Assembly (NCBI RefSeq): GCF_040215105.1
Contig: NZ_CP157875.1
Location: 3,949,501-4,013,500 of the forward strand
Source: Aeromonas veronii
GTDB taxonomy: Bacteria > Pseudomonadota > Gammaproteobacteria > Enterobacterales > Aeromonadaceae
DNA: 64,000 nucleotides
Direction: 5' to 3'
Shown: piece after piece, positions 24,342 to 33,138 of the stretch
Layout of the letters: every line of letters starts with the position of its first letter
Position numbering within the stretch: the first letter of the stretch is position 1
Notes under the pieces: generated by a model
Databases searched by the model: none
Seen by the model: only the letters and a program-made list of their open reading frames with translations
What the model was told of the DNA's origin: nothing
Position numbers and translations under genes: made by a program

Positions 24342-25475
24342 TTATTTGCGCAGCAGGTAGAGGGCGGCCACGTTGCGGGCCGTGAGCTCCAGATTGGTGG
24401 TGGCGGTAGCCAGCGCCTCCGGCAGGGCCATGGCCCGGTTGACCACCGCGAAGACGGCATCCAGACCGTGTTCATGCACCACGCCGTAGTCATCGGTGAG
24501 GCAGCCTGCGATGCCGATCACCGGCTTGCCGAACTGCTTGGCACAGCGGGCCACGCCGATGGGGGTCTTGCCATGAATGGTCTGGCTGTCGATGCGTCCC
24601 TCGCCAGTGATGACGAGATCCGCGTCGGCGACCGCCTCCGCCAGCTTCAACGCCTCGATGACGATCTGGATGCCGGGCTTGAGTTCGGCACCGAGCAGCC
24701 CCACCAGGGCAGCCCCCATGCCACCGGCGGCGCCGGCCCCCGGGATCTCCTTCACCTGCTTGCCGAGGGCCTGCTCGATGCAGTCGGCGTAGCGGGCCAA
24801 GTTGGCATCCAGTTGCGCCACCAGCTCGGGGGTTGCCCCCTTCTGGGGACCAAACACCGCGGAGGCTCCCTTCGGGCCGCACAGCGGGTTGTTCACGTCA
24901 CAGGCCACCTCGATGGTGAGCCCGGTCAGACGGGGATCCAGCTCGCTCAGATCGATGCTGGCCAGCTCACTCAGGCTGCCACCACCCTGGCCGATGGGAG
25001 TGCCATCGGCTTTGAGCAGCTTGCCGCCCAGCGCCTGGATCATACCGGCGCCGCCGTCGTTGGTCGCACTGCCGCCGATGCCGAGGATGAGGTGACTCAC
25101 CCCCATCTCCAGGGCGGCCAGGATCAGCTCCCCCGTGCCCCAGCTGGAGGTCAGCAAGGGGTTGCGCTGCTCGGGCGCCACCAGATGCAGGCCGGAGGCG
25201 GCCGCCATCTCGATGACGGCACGCTCCCCATCCCCCAGCAGGCCGATGAAGCCTTGCACCCGGTTGCCGAGCGGGGCGGTTACCTCCACCGGCAGGATGT
25301 GGCCACCGGTGGCATCCACCAGGGACTGCACCGTCCCCTCGCCACCATCGGCCATGGGCAGCTTGACGTAGGTGGCGTCGGGCAGCACCTGCTTGAAACC
25401 GGCCTCGATGGCATCAGCCACCGCCATGGCGCTCAGGCTCTCCTTGAATGAATCTGGGGCGATAACAATTTTCAT
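24342..25475 (-). CDS. garK: Glycerate 2-kinase (GarK/GlxK family)
   Basis: Cytoplasmic kinase that phosphorylates D-glycerate to 2-phosphoglycerate, feeding it into glycolysis. The 377-residue product has the family opening [45 protein letters not shown] (about residues 41-58), [20 protein letters not shown] (about 132-151) and [17 protein letters not shown] (about 288-304). It lies nine bases downstream of a GntP-type permease, which presumably imports glycerate or a related acid, and the divergent-type regulator CdaR is next upstream. garK and glxK cannot be told apart by sequence alone. Confidence 0.93.
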   Translation of the reverse strand: MKIVIAPDSFKESLSAMAVADAIEAGFKQVLPDATYVKLPMADGGEGTVQSLVDATGGHILPVEVTAPLGNRVQGFIGLLGDGERAVIEMAAASGLHLVAPEQRNPLLTSSWGTGELILAALEMGVSHLILGIGGSATNDGGAGMIQALGGKLLKADGTPIGQGGGSLSELASIDLSELDPRLTGLTIEVACDVNNPLCGPKGASAVFGPQKGATPELVAQLDANLARYADCIEQALGKQVKEIPGAGAAGGMGAALVGLLGAELKPGIQIVIEALKLAEAVADADLVITGEGRIDSQTIHGKTPIGVARCAKQFGKPVIGIAGCLTDDYGVVHEHGLDAVFAVVNRAMALPEALATATTNLELTARNVAALYLLRK

Positions 25476-25484
25476 ATCAATTCC

Positions 25485-26747
25485 TTAGGCGAGACCGAAC
25501 ACGCCAAACATCAGGGTGGAGACGGCAGCAATCGTCAGACCGACGGCAGTTTCATAGGGGATGAGCTTGAGACGCTCGCTCACACCCATGTGAACGCTGC
25601 CCCCGGTGGCATGGAAGAAGGAGCCATGGGGCATGTGGTCAAACACGGTGGCACCGGCGTGGATCATGGCGGCCCCTGCCAGACTGGTGATACCCAGTTC
25701 GATCAGGGTAGAGCTGAACACGTTGGAGGCCACCACGGTACCGGCCGTGGTCGAGGCGGTTGCCAGGGACATCAGGGCACCGGAGATGGGGGCCAGCAGG
25801 TAGGAGGGCAAACCGGACGCAGTCAGGCCGCTGATCAGCACATCTTTGAGGCCGGAGTTGGCGATGATGCCCGCCAGAGTACCAGTCCCCAGCAGCATAA
25901 TGGCAACCGGCGCCATCCGCGCCAGACCGGAGACCGCGAACTGGTTCACCTTGCTGAATTTACCCATCATCAGGGCGCCCACCAGACCGCCGAGGGGCAA
26001 GGCGATGAGGGGGTCGACGACGATACCGGCCACCGGGCGCAGAGCCAGCAGCAGGATGGCGACCAGGGGCGCGCTGATGGCGGCCATGAAGCCGGGCAGA
26101 GCTGCGCCATCGAAGCTCACCACTTCGTCGGCGGCAACCTTGCTGCCCTTGTTGTTGAGGCGCTTGGCGAGCCAGTAGGCCATCACCAGACCGAACAGAC
26201 CCGGGATGATGCCAGCCGCCATCACGGAAGTGAGGGGCAGGTGGAAGGCGTCGGATGCGGCGATGGCGTTCGGGTTCGGGGACATGACGTTGCCCGCCTT
26301 GCCGCCGCCGATCATGGCCAGCAGGATGGCCGCCTTCGAGAGGTCGGCACGGCGCGCGATGGCGAGTGCAATGGGGGCGACCGTGATGACGGCCACGTCC
26401 ACGAAGACGCCCACCGCAGTCAGGATCAGGGTGGCCAGGGCCAGGGCCAGCAGGGCCCGGGTCTCGCCAAGCTTGCGGACTATGGTCTCGGCGATGGTGG
26501 TCGCCGCGCCAGATTCAATCAAGACGCCCGCCAGCACACCGGCGGCCAGGATCCGCATCACGGCGGTGGTGATCCCCTGAGCGCCGCCGATCATCAGGGC
26601 GACGGTCTGGGTCAGGTCGGCACCGCCGATCAGGCCGCCGGCCAGAGCGCCGACGATCATGCCATAAGCGGGCGGTACCTTCTTCAGGATGAGGAAGATG
26701 GCGATGGTAAGCGCGGCGAGAGCGCCGAGCGCGGATACAGGGATCAT
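25485..26747 (-). CDS. GntP-family permease, probable glycerate importer
   Basis: Proton symporter of the gluconate (GntP) family in the inner membrane. The 420-residue product has about twelve hydrophobic helices and conserved segments MIGGAQGITTAVMRILAAGVLAG, MIGGGKAGNVMSPNPNAIAASDAF (about residues 142-165) and GAAMIHAGATVFDHMPHGSFFHATGG. The ATG at 26747 has AAAGG upstream and is preferred to a GTG three codons earlier. The substrate is inferred as glycerate or another sugar acid from cotranscription with glycerate kinase and linkage to cdaR; gluconate is the alternative. Confidence 0.88.
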   Translation of the reverse strand: MIPVSALGALAALTIAIFLILKKVPPAYGMIVGALAGGLIGGADLTQTVALMIGGAQGITTAVMRILAAGVLAGVLIESGAATTIAETIVRKLGETRALLALALATLILTAVGVFVDVAVITVAPIALAIARRADLSKAAILLAMIGGGKAGNVMSPNPNAIAASDAFHLPLTSVMAAGIIPGLFGLVMAYWLAKRLNNKGSKVAADEVVSFDGAALPGFMAAISAPLVAILLLALRPVAGIVVDPLIALPLGGLVGALMMGKFSKVNQFAVSGLARMAPVAIMLLGTGTLAGIIANSGLKDVLISGLTASGLPSYLLAPISGALMSLATASTTAGTVVASNVFSSTLIELGITSLAGAAMIHAGATVFDHMPHGSFFHATGGSVHMGVSERLKLIPYETAVGLTIAAVSTLMFGVFGLA

Positions 26748-26866
26748 GACGGGCACCTTTTGTTGTAGTTAGTGGCCGCCATTATGGGGATCCCCGCCGG
26801 GAAAGCTTTGGTTAAAAAACCAAAACTTGATGACGAAAATCCATGCTATTTGTTCAATTATACAAA

Positions 26867-27982
26867 TCAACTATCCAGATTCAGTCCGAGATAGAGCAGA
26901 AACTTGTCATCTAACTTGTTGAAATTTAAACCAGTTATCTGCTCTATCCGGGTCAGGCGGTAGCGTAGGGTATTGGGATGAATGAAGAGTGAATCGGCAC
27001 AGGGATGCAGATCACAATCCTGCAAGAAATATTGGCGCAGCGTCTTCTGCAGCACCCCCTTGGCGTCCTCCCTGGCCAGTTTCTGCAGGGGCGCCCGCAG
27101 CTGATCCGCCTGCCAGGAATCCGCCAGACTGCCGAGCAGCACCGGCAGCCGGTAATCCTCGAAGAAGTAGACCTGCTTGCGCGGCGCCTGGCGCATGCCA
27201 CGGCGCAGGGTGTCTCGCGCCGTCTGGTAGGAGCGTGCCAGCCCGCCGATGCCGGCGAAGTAATCACCCACCCCGATGCGCATCTTGAAGTGGGGAATGC
27301 GGGCCAGCAGCTGCTTGATGCGGCTGCGCTCCTGCTCCGACTGCCAGACGCCGTCGCTGAGCTGGGCCGGCTTGAGCACCACGATCTCGTCCAGTCCGTT
27401 GATGGCCACCAGGTTGTCCCGCTCCGGGTTCTCCAGCAGGTGCACCAGCTCCCGCAGGCGGGCGGGATCCGCCTCCTCCAGCGCCAGCACCGCGACCACC
27501 CGTGGCTGGGCCAGATCCAGGCCGAGGAAGCGGGCCGCCTGCTGCAACTGATCGACTCGCCCCTCGCCGCGGATGAGCTGCAGCACCAGCTCCTCCTTGT
27601 GGCGCTTGTCCCACTGCAACTGCTCGGTGAGCGCCGCCTGCTCCAGGATGAGCTCCGCCGTCATGCGCACCAGTTCGGCGTAAGCGCGAACTTCGTCCGG
27701 ATCCCCCGAGATGCCGATGACCCCGAGCAACTCCCCCTGATAAGCGATGGGCAGATTGATGCCGGGGCGGACCCCCTTGAGCTGCTTGGCGGTGGCGTCG
27801 CTGATCTCCACCACCCGGTTCTCGGTCAGGGCCAGCACGGCCCCCTCGTGACGCTGCAGCAAGCGCTCCGGGTTGCCGGACGCGATGATGAGACCGTGCT
27901 CATCCATGACGTTGACCGAGAAGGACAATATCTTCATCGCCCGGCTGACGATCTGCCGCGCCAGACTCTCATCAAGCTGCAT
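26867..27982 (-). CDS. cdaR: Sugar diacid utilisation regulator CdaR
   Basis: Transcriptional activator of glucarate, galactarate and glycerate use in E. coli. The 371-residue product has an N-terminal putative sugar diacid recognition domain (residues 5-135, LDESLARQIVSRAMKILSFSVNVMD and GVRPGINLPIAYQGELLGVIGISG), a central GGDEF-like CdaR domain and a C-terminal PucR/CdaR helix-turn-helix (HPCADSLFIHPNTLRYRLTRIEQITGLNF, about 331-359). It is immediately upstream of the permease-kinase pair on the same strand with a 119-base gap, so it is probably their activator. No diacid dehydratase genes are in the window, so its effector may be glycerate itself. Confidence 0.93.
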   Translation of the reverse strand: MQLDESLARQIVSRAMKILSFSVNVMDEHGLIIASGNPERLLQRHEGAVLALTENRVVEISDATAKQLKGVRPGINLPIAYQGELLGVIGISGDPDEVRAYAELVRMTAELILEQAALTEQLQWDKRHKEELVLQLIRGEGRVDQLQQAARFLGLDLAQPRVVAVLALEEADPARLRELVHLLENPERDNLVAINGLDEIVVLKPAQLSDGVWQSEQERSRIKQLLARIPHFKMRIGVGDYFAGIGGLARSYQTARDTLRRGMRQAPRKQVYFFEDYRLPVLLGSLADSWQADQLRAPLQKLAREDAKGVLQKTLRQYFLQDCDLHPCADSLFIHPNTLRYRLTRIEQITGLNFNKLDDKFLLYLGLNLDS

Positions 27983-28194
27983 GGGGACTCCGATCGGTGA
28001 CGGGGGAGCGGGAAATGAACGACATGGGGTCTCCGTGTAAAAGCCGGGTGGCAGCGCAAAGATGCCACATCCTCAAGACAAGCGAGGGGGGGATCGCTAG
28101 AATAGGCCACTTTACCTCAGGTATGCCCCGCCAGGGATCACGGAATTGACGGGATCCCTGATGATGAGCCTGCCGTTATCTGATGGACGCCGCT

Positions 28195-28569
28195 ATGGAC
28201 TATGAATTTCGCCGCGACCCGTTTGGTGGCTATCGCGCCCGGTTCTCCATGGGTCACGAAGCCATCGGCCAGTGGCTGATCGACGAAGTGGGCAAGGATG
28301 AGGAGAAGCTCGATCTGCTGTTCTCCATCATCGACGAGCTCTCCAGCCGTGCCCGCGTCGAGTATCAGCTGGCCGGGGGCGACTACTCTTTGCTGCTCAC
28401 CCACGAGGAGGCAGAGGTCAAGGCCAACGTCCTCAATATCGAGCTGGGCGAGGATCTCGACGATCTCGCCTACTACGATGATGAACAGCTGGCCATGTGC
28501 GGGCTGGAAGATTTTGCCCAGGTGCTCGCCTCCTGGCGCGCCTTTATCCGCAACGAGGATATGGGCTAG
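28195..28569 (+). CDS. yacL: YacL family protein (UPF0231)
   Basis: Small acidic cytoplasmic protein of unknown function. The 124-residue product opens MDYEFRRDPFGGYRARFSMGHEAIGQWL and ends with the conserved stretch YYDDEQLAMCGLEDFAQVLASWRAFI, which match the UPF0231 pattern I recall from enterobacteria. The ATG at 28195 is preferred because it gives the family N terminus; an ATG four codons upstream is possible. It is followed 51 bases later by a small unknown gene on the same strand. Confidence 0.85.
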   Translation: MDYEFRRDPFGGYRARFSMGHEAIGQWLIDEVGKDEEKLDLLFSIIDELSSRARVEYQLAGGDYSLLLTHEEAEVKANVLNIELGEDLDDLAYYDDEQLAMCGLEDFAQVLASWRAFIRNEDMG

Positions 28570-28620
28570 GTATTCAATACAGGCAGGGCAAGCGCCCGCC
28601 ACAACCCAACAGGATTGACT

Positions 28621-28911
28621 ATGTCTATTTACGATTTTGATGACGAACTGCCGGAAGACGAGCAGGATCAACCGAAGAAAGCCGCCCCGGCCAAGAAGAA
28701 AGGCAAGCAGGTGCTCAATACCCAGGTCAACCTGAGCCCGCGCGATGCCAGCCGTCTGAACGGCATGCACGTCGAGGCCATCACCACCCTGGATGACGTC
28801 AGCCTGCCGAAGAACGTGATCTTCAAGGCCGGTCTCATCGCCCTGGGTGAGCTGGAAGCCACCAAGCGCGCCGACATCATCGCCCGGGTAATCGCCGAAT
28901 CCGGCCGATAA
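28621..28911 (+). CDS. Small protein of unknown function
   Basis: The 96-residue product is not recognised. It begins with an acidic stretch (MSIYDFDDELPEDEQDQ), then a Lys/Ala/Pro-rich linker (PKKAAPAKKKGKQ, residues 18-30), then a folded-looking region (VNLSPRDASRLNGMHVEAITTLDDVSLPKNVIFKAGLIALGELE) rich in short helices. The part NTQVNLSPRDASRLNGM is reminiscent of ribbon-helix-helix DNA-binding proteins, but this is only an impression. AGGA sits just upstream of the ATG. It ends before a strong terminator and is probably cotranscribed with yacL. Confidence 0.7.
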   Translation: MSIYDFDDELPEDEQDQPKKAAPAKKKGKQVLNTQVNLSPRDASRLNGMHVEAITTLDDVSLPKNVIFKAGLIALGELEATKRADIIARVIAESGR

Positions 28912-28989
28912 GCCTCGACACCCGGGTTCAAAGGCAGTCATTCATGCTGATGACGTGGGTAGATGAAAATTTAAATATCGCCTGACATG

Positions 28990-29019
28990 AAAAAACCGGA
29001 GCCTCTGCTCCGGTTTTTT
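28990..29019 (+). terminator. Intrinsic terminator after the yacL transcript
   Basis: AAAAAACCGGAG and CTCCGGTTTTTT form a perfect stem with a six-base loop, 79 bases past the small gene's stop codon. Confidence 0.92.
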
Positions 29020-29136
29020 GTATCCCGGCGATGGCAGGATCCTCGACAGCCACGGGATCCGACCAGTCTATTGACCCTTGTGTCACGGCAGGGGGAGCCG
29101 GTAAGGTGCGCCCCCTCGATGCCAAAAGGAGACTCA

Positions 29137-29967
29137 ATGTTACCGCTTCCTGATGCCCTGATCTGGGGGACACTGGCGCTGGCCGTGCTGCTCTGTCTCG
29201 CCCGCCAACGCACGCCCGGCCTCATCCTGCTCGGGGTCGCCCTGACTGCCGCCCTGATCCTGGGCCGTATCGCGCCATCCGCCCTGCTGGTCAGCCTCGC
29301 CGGCCTGTTGCTGGCCTGGCGCACTCCCACGTTGCCCCAGCCCTGGCGCCCGGTGGCCCTCGCCCTGGTGCTGCTCTGGGCCATCGCGCTCACCCTGCAC
29401 TTGGTGCCGGGGTTTGACAACCTGCGGGTACTGGACAAGGTTCAGGCCGGCCCCGCCAGCGTGCCTTTCACCCTTTACCTCAATCTGGACAAGCCGCTGA
29501 TCTTCTTCGGCCTGCTGTTGGCCTGGCCCAGCCTGCTGGGTCAGGGCGGCCCCCTGCGCTGGCGCCCCCTGGCGCTGCTGGTGTTGCCGCTGGCGGCCAT
29601 GCTGCTGCTCGCCTGGCAGCTCGGAGCCCTCAAGCCCGAGCTGGGGCTGCCCCACTGGTGGTGGCTGTTCGCCTTCAACAACCTGCTGTTCACCTGCGTG
29701 GCGGAGGAGGCGTTGTTCCGGGGCTTCATCCAGCAGGCCATCGCCCAGCGCAGCCGGGTCTGGCTGGGGATCCTGGCCGCCAGCCTGTTGTTCGGGGCGG
29801 CGCATCTGGCCGGTGGCCCGCTGCTGGTGCTGTTCGCCACCCTGGCCGGGGCCTGCTACGGGCTGGCGTTCCAGCTGAGCGGCCGCCTCAGCGTCGCCAT
29901 CCTGCTGCACTTCCTGTTCAACTTCGCCCATCTGGCCCTGTTCACCTACCCCATGGCCAGTCGATAA
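29137..29967 (+). CDS. CPBP family intramembrane glutamic endopeptidase
   Basis: Membrane protein of the CAAX protease/bacteriocin-processing (CPBP, Abi) family. The 276-residue product has about eight hydrophobic segments and the three family motifs: EEALFRGFI (near residue 190), FGAAHLAGG (near 225) and HFLFNFAHL (near 260), which carry the catalytic glutamates, arginine and histidines. The ATG at 29137 follows AGGAG by five bases; longer in-frame starts upstream overlap the preceding terminator and are rejected. Its substrate is unknown. It is monocistronic between two terminators. Confidence 0.9.
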   Translation: MLPLPDALIWGTLALAVLLCLARQRTPGLILLGVALTAALILGRIAPSALLVSLAGLLLAWRTPTLPQPWRPVALALVLLWAIALTLHLVPGFDNLRVLDKVQAGPASVPFTLYLNLDKPLIFFGLLLAWPSLLGQGGPLRWRPLALLVLPLAAMLLLAWQLGALKPELGLPHWWWLFAFNNLLFTCVAEEALFRGFIQQAIAQRSRVWLGILAASLLFGAAHLAGGPLLVLFATLAGACYGLAFQLSGRLSVAILLHFLFNFAHLALFTYPMASR

Positions 29968-30000
29968 CGCTGGGTCGGCCGCAGAAAAGGCGGATAAAAA

Positions 30001-30028
30001 AAGCCCCGAACCGCAGGGTCCGGGGCTT
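30001..30028. terminator. Terminator between CPBP gene and DUF4426 gene
   Basis: AAGCCCCG and CGGGGCTT pair, flanked by an A run (29996-30002) and a short T run. It can serve the convergent genes on both strands. Confidence 0.85.
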
Positions 30029-30043
30029 TTGTGACGCCTGGCG

Positions 30044-30463
30044 TCAGTCGACGTAGAAGGTCTGCTGGAAGCTGAGGGTCTGCAGTTGCCCCTCTCCCAT
30101 GATCTTCAGGGTGAACTGGTAGGTGTCCTCGTTGCGATAGGGCAGTACCGCCAGGTAGTAGATGGACTCCCCTTCCTTCACCTCCTGGAAGCTCAGGGTG
30201 CGGATGGTGCCGGTCAGGTTCTTGGCCTCGCCGCTGATGCCAACCGCCTGGGCCACCCCTTGTTTGTTCTGCACCGCGATATTGACGATGCCGTTGTAGC
30301 GGCTGCGTTCCAGCCCGTAGGCCTTGGCCACCTCGGGGGTGAGGAAGCTGGAGTTGAAGGCGCTGTAATGCACCCGCCAGGGGCCCAGCTCCTTCATCTG
30401 TTCCGCCTGCAACGGCAGCGCCATCAAGAGTGCCAGCAGGCAGCTCATCCAGGCTGTTTTCAT
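30044..30463 (-). CDS. Secreted DUF4426 domain protein
   Basis: The 139-residue product has a signal peptide (MKTAWMSCLLALLMALPLQA, cleavage before EQMKELG) and a beta-rich domain of the DUF4426 type: GPWRVHYSAFNSSFLTPEVAKAYGLERSRYNGIVNIAVQ (residues 26-64). Its function is unknown; it is probably periplasmic. The ATG at 30463 has AGGGA upstream. It starts four bases after yggU ends, so it is the last gene of the yggS-proC-yggT-yggU cluster. This position near pilT and pilU is consistent with a cell-envelope role, but that is speculation. Confidence 0.85.
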   Translation of the reverse strand: MKTAWMSCLLALLMALPLQAEQMKELGPWRVHYSAFNSSFLTPEVAKAYGLERSRYNGIVNIAVQNKQGVAQAVGISGEAKNLTGTIRTLSFQEVKEGESIYYLAVLPYRNEDTYQFTLKIMGEGQLQTLSFQQTFYVD

Positions 30464-30467
30464 GATG

Positions 30468-30776
30468 TCATCCCTCTCCTGTTCCGCTTTCCAGCAGGGC
30501 ATCTATCTCGGCGGGGATCTGCCTCGGTGCCTCGATGGCCACCGTCTTGTGCCGACCGAGCTCTCCCCGCACTATCCTGACCTGCCCCTTGGCCACCTTG
30601 AACTGCTTGGCCAGATATTTGATCAGATGTCCGTTGGCCTGGCCATCCACCGGCGGAGCCGTGATGGCCACTTTCACTTCATCGCCGTGCAAGCCGACGA
30701 TTTGATCCCGGCTCGCCTTGGGCTGGATCATCAGATGCAGTACCAGATCGTCCCCTTCACGCAGGACGGCCGGCAT
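30468..30776 (-). CDS. yggU: YggU family protein (DUF167, UPF0235)
   Basis: Small conserved protein of unknown function. The 102-residue product contains the UPF0235 core [47 protein letters not shown] (residues 14-60) and [14 protein letters not shown]. The ATG at 30776 overlaps the yggT stop codon as TGATG, so it is translationally coupled. A start five codons upstream, inside yggT, is less likely. Confidence 0.92.
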   Translation of the reverse strand: MPAVLREGDDLVLHLMIQPKASRDQIVGLHGDEVKVAITAPPVDGQANGHLIKYLAKQFKVAKGQVRIVRGELGRHKTVAIEAPRQIPAEIDALLESGTGEG

Positions 30777-31327
30777 CAGATCATCCACCACAGCTGGCCA
30801 AACAGATCCCCTAACAGATAGTTTATGGCCTGCAGCGCGATAAAGGCGACCAGCACGGAGAGATCCAGCCCGCCCAGGGCCGGCAGTATGCGGCGGATGG
30901 GGGCCAGGAAGGGCTCGGTCAGCTGATGCATCACGTACTCGATGGGGTTGCGACCCTGGCTGACCCAGCTCAGGATGGCGCGGATCAGCAGCACCCAGAA
31001 GATCATGGAGCCCGCTTTCTTCAGCACGGTGAGGAAGGCGAACAGGCTGAGGGTGAGCCAGTCAGCCAGCAGCACGTTCATGCTCTTGAGCAGCGCCAGC
31101 TTGGCGAAGGCGATGATGAGCGCCAGCACCACGGAGGCCATGTCCAGCCCGCCAAAGCCCGGAATGATGCGACGCAGGGGCACCACCAGCGGGTTGGTGA
31201 GCTTGACCACCATCTGGCTCATGGGGTTGTAGAAGTCGGCGCGGGCCCACTGCAGCCAGACGCGCAACAACACCACCATGAGGTAGAGATCGAAAATCGT
31301 GTTAATCAGAAAGTAAGCGGTATTCAT
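30776..31327 (-). CDS. yggT: YggT family integral membrane protein
   Basis: The 183-residue product has four main hydrophobic segments and two internal repeats of the YggT motif: [41 protein letters not shown] (residues 29-69) and [39 protein letters not shown] (about 126-164). Members of the family have been linked to osmotic tolerance and, in Gram-positives and plastids, to division or cytochrome assembly; the role here is unknown. It sits 25 bases downstream of proC and overlaps yggU. Confidence 0.93.
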   Translation of the reverse strand: MNTAYFLINTIFDLYLMVVLLRVWLQWARADFYNPMSQMVVKLTNPLVVPLRRIIPGFGGLDMASVVLALIIAFAKLALLKSMNVLLADWLTLSLFAFLTVLKKAGSMIFWVLLIRAILSWVSQGRNPIEYVMHQLTEPFLAPIRRILPALGGLDLSVLVAFIALQAINYLLGDLFGQLWWMI

Positions 31328-31352
31328 CTGGGCTCCCGGTTAAGGACTGTGT

Positions 31353-32177
31353 TCAAAAAAGGGTTTCCATCTCGGCGGCGCGGGTCACGGCTGCCTGCAT
31401 GGCGCGAGCGGTGAGCGGCATCAGCCCCTGCTCCTGGAAGGTCTTGACCGCCTCGGCCGTGGTGCCCCCCTTGCTGGTCACCTGCTCTCGCAGGGTTTGC
31501 AGGGAGAGCTCGGGATTGCGCTCCACCATGGCGGCGGCACCGAGGGCCGTCTGCTGCACCAGCAGCCGGGCCTGCTCGGGGCTGAATCCCATGGCTTCGG
31601 CCTCTTCGGCGATGGCCTGCATGAACAGGAAGAAGTAGGCCGGGGCACTGCCCGCCGCGGCGATAACGCCGTTGATCCCCGCCTCCTGCTCGGTCCAGAG
31701 GGTCTTGCCCACGGACTGCATCATCTGCTCGGCAAAGTTCCGATCATCCTGTCCGATGGCGGCAGGCGCATAGAGGCCCGTCATGCCGAGCCCCAGCAAG
31801 GAGGGGGTATTGGGCATGGCGCGCACGATGCGACTGTGACCGCCCGCCATCTCCTGGAGGCGCTCGACCCGGATGCCGGCGGCAATGGAGATGAGCAGCT
31901 TGCCCTCCAGGGAACCGACCCTGGCGACGAGCTCCGTCAGCATGGTTGCCATCAGCTGGGGCTTGACCGCCAGCACGATGGCATCGGCCGCCCTGGCCGC
32001 CTCGGTGTTGTCCTGGGTGACACGGATGCCAAACTGGCTGGCCAACTCGTCCAGCTTGGGACGGCTCGGGTTGGCGGCCAGGATGCAGTCGGCGGGGTAG
32101 CCCGCCTGGATGAGTCCGGCGATGATACTGCGGCTCATGTTGCCTGCGCCGATAAAGGCAAGAATTCGGTGTTGCAT
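31353..32177 (-). CDS. proC: Pyrroline-5-carboxylate reductase
   Basis: Last enzyme of proline biosynthesis, reducing 1-pyrroline-5-carboxylate with NADPH. The 274-residue product has the Rossmann opening ILAFIGAGNMSRSIIAGLIQAGYP (residues 5-28), DAIVLAVKPQLMATML (about 65-80), the conserved MPNTPSLLGLGMTGLYA (about 120-136), and the C-terminal dimer domain with LREQVTSKGGTTAEAVKTF. The ATG at 32177 has GGAG upstream; a GTG one codon earlier is possible. It is in a cluster with yggS upstream (203-base gap) and yggT downstream. Confidence 0.96.
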   Translation of the reverse strand: MQHRILAFIGAGNMSRSIIAGLIQAGYPADCILAANPSRPKLDELASQFGIRVTQDNTEAARAADAIVLAVKPQLMATMLTELVARVGSLEGKLLISIAAGIRVERLQEMAGGHSRIVRAMPNTPSLLGLGMTGLYAPAAIGQDDRNFAEQMMQSVGKTLWTEQEAGINGVIAAAGSAPAYFFLFMQAIAEEAEAMGFSPEQARLLVQQTALGAAAMVERNPELSLQTLREQVTSKGGTTAEAVKTFQEQGLMPLTARAMQAAVTRAAEMETLF

Positions 32178-32272
32178 CACGCACTCCTGTGGTCAATGTG
32201 ATTGGGACATCTGCCGTACCGGCGCCGATACGCCAGGGGATGACAGACTCCCGAAACTGATGGTATTGCCGC

Positions 32273-32317
32273 CCTGACTGTCGGCCCGCAATGGGCACAA
32301 TCCCTTCGCCAGTCAGG
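32273..32317. repeat. Imperfect hairpin in the yggS-proC gap
   Basis: CCTGACTG (32273-32280) and CAGTCAGG (32310-32317) are a perfect inverted repeat enclosing a smaller GCCC/GGGC stem. The gap between yggS and proC is 202 bases, longer than usual for this cluster, so the structure may be a terminator-like or processing element on the minus strand. No T run is present. Confidence 0.4.
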
Positions 32318-32379
32318 ATGTGCGGCACAGGATGATGAGGCCCGGCGGGGTTGGCCGGGGCAACCGCATCCCGTGCTCG

Positions 32380-33099
32380 CTATGAGTAGTCGCGGGCGCC
32401 GAAGATGGCGGTACCGACCCGTACCATGGTGCTGCCATGGGCGATCGCCGGCTCCAGATCCTCGGTCATCCCCATGGAGAGGGTGTCGACACTCGGGTAT
32501 TGTCGCGCAAGCTCGGTGAACAGAGCCTGCATGCGTCGCATCTGCCCGGCCAGCACCGCCTCGTCGCTGGTGTGCTCCGGGATAGCCATCAGGCCACGCA
32601 GCCGCAGCCGCTCGCAGTTGGCCACCAGGGCCGCCAGCCGGAAAATCTCTTGCTCCGACGTACCGGATTTGCTGCTCTCTCCGCTAATATTGATTTGCAG
32701 ACAGACATTTAGCGGCGCCATCCCGGCCGGACGTTGGTTGTTGAGGCGCTCGATCAGCTTGTCACGATCGACGCTTTGAACCCAATCGAATCGCTCTGCC
32801 ACCAATCTGGATTTGTTGGATTGCAGGGGCCCGATAAAGTGCCACTCTATGTCTGCGTAGTCTGCACTCGCCGTCTGCTCGGCCCGGGCACGCAGGGTGT
32901 CGATCTTGGTGGCCGCCTCCTGGGCGTAGGATTCGCCGAAGCGACGCTGACCGGCGGCATAGGCGGCCTGAATATCCTCGAGGGGTTTGGTCTTGCTGAC
33001 CGCGAGCAGCTCAATAGGATCGGCGCCACGGCCAACCCGTCTGGCCGCCTGTATGATACGTTCCTTTACCTGAAGCAGGTGCTGGGCAATCTGGCTCAT
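32380..33099 (-). CDS. yggS: PLP homeostasis protein YggS
   Basis: Single-domain pyridoxal-phosphate-binding protein (COG0325, PLPBP/PROSC family) that helps maintain vitamin B6 and amino acid homeostasis without known catalysis. The 239-residue product has the PLP-lysine segment IELLAVSKTKPLEDIQAAYAAGQRRFGESYAQE (about residues 27-59), IEWHFIGPLQSNKSRLVAERFDWVQSVDR (about 84-112) and LSMGMTEDLEPAIAHGSTMVRVGTAIFG near the C terminus. It is divergent from pilT with only 39 bases between the start codons, the same arrangement as in many gammaproteobacteria. Confidence 0.97.
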   Translation of the reverse strand: MSQIAQHLLQVKERIIQAARRVGRGADPIELLAVSKTKPLEDIQAAYAAGQRRFGESYAQEAATKIDTLRARAEQTASADYADIEWHFIGPLQSNKSRLVAERFDWVQSVDRDKLIERLNNQRPAGMAPLNVCLQINISGESSKSGTSEQEIFRLAALVANCERLRLRGLMAIPEHTSDEAVLAGQMRRMQALFTELARQYPSVDTLSMGMTEDLEPAIAHGSTMVRVGTAIFGARDYS

Positions 33100-33138
33100 A
33101 TTTCGTTCGTGATCTTGTGATGGGAGAAAAACAAATCT

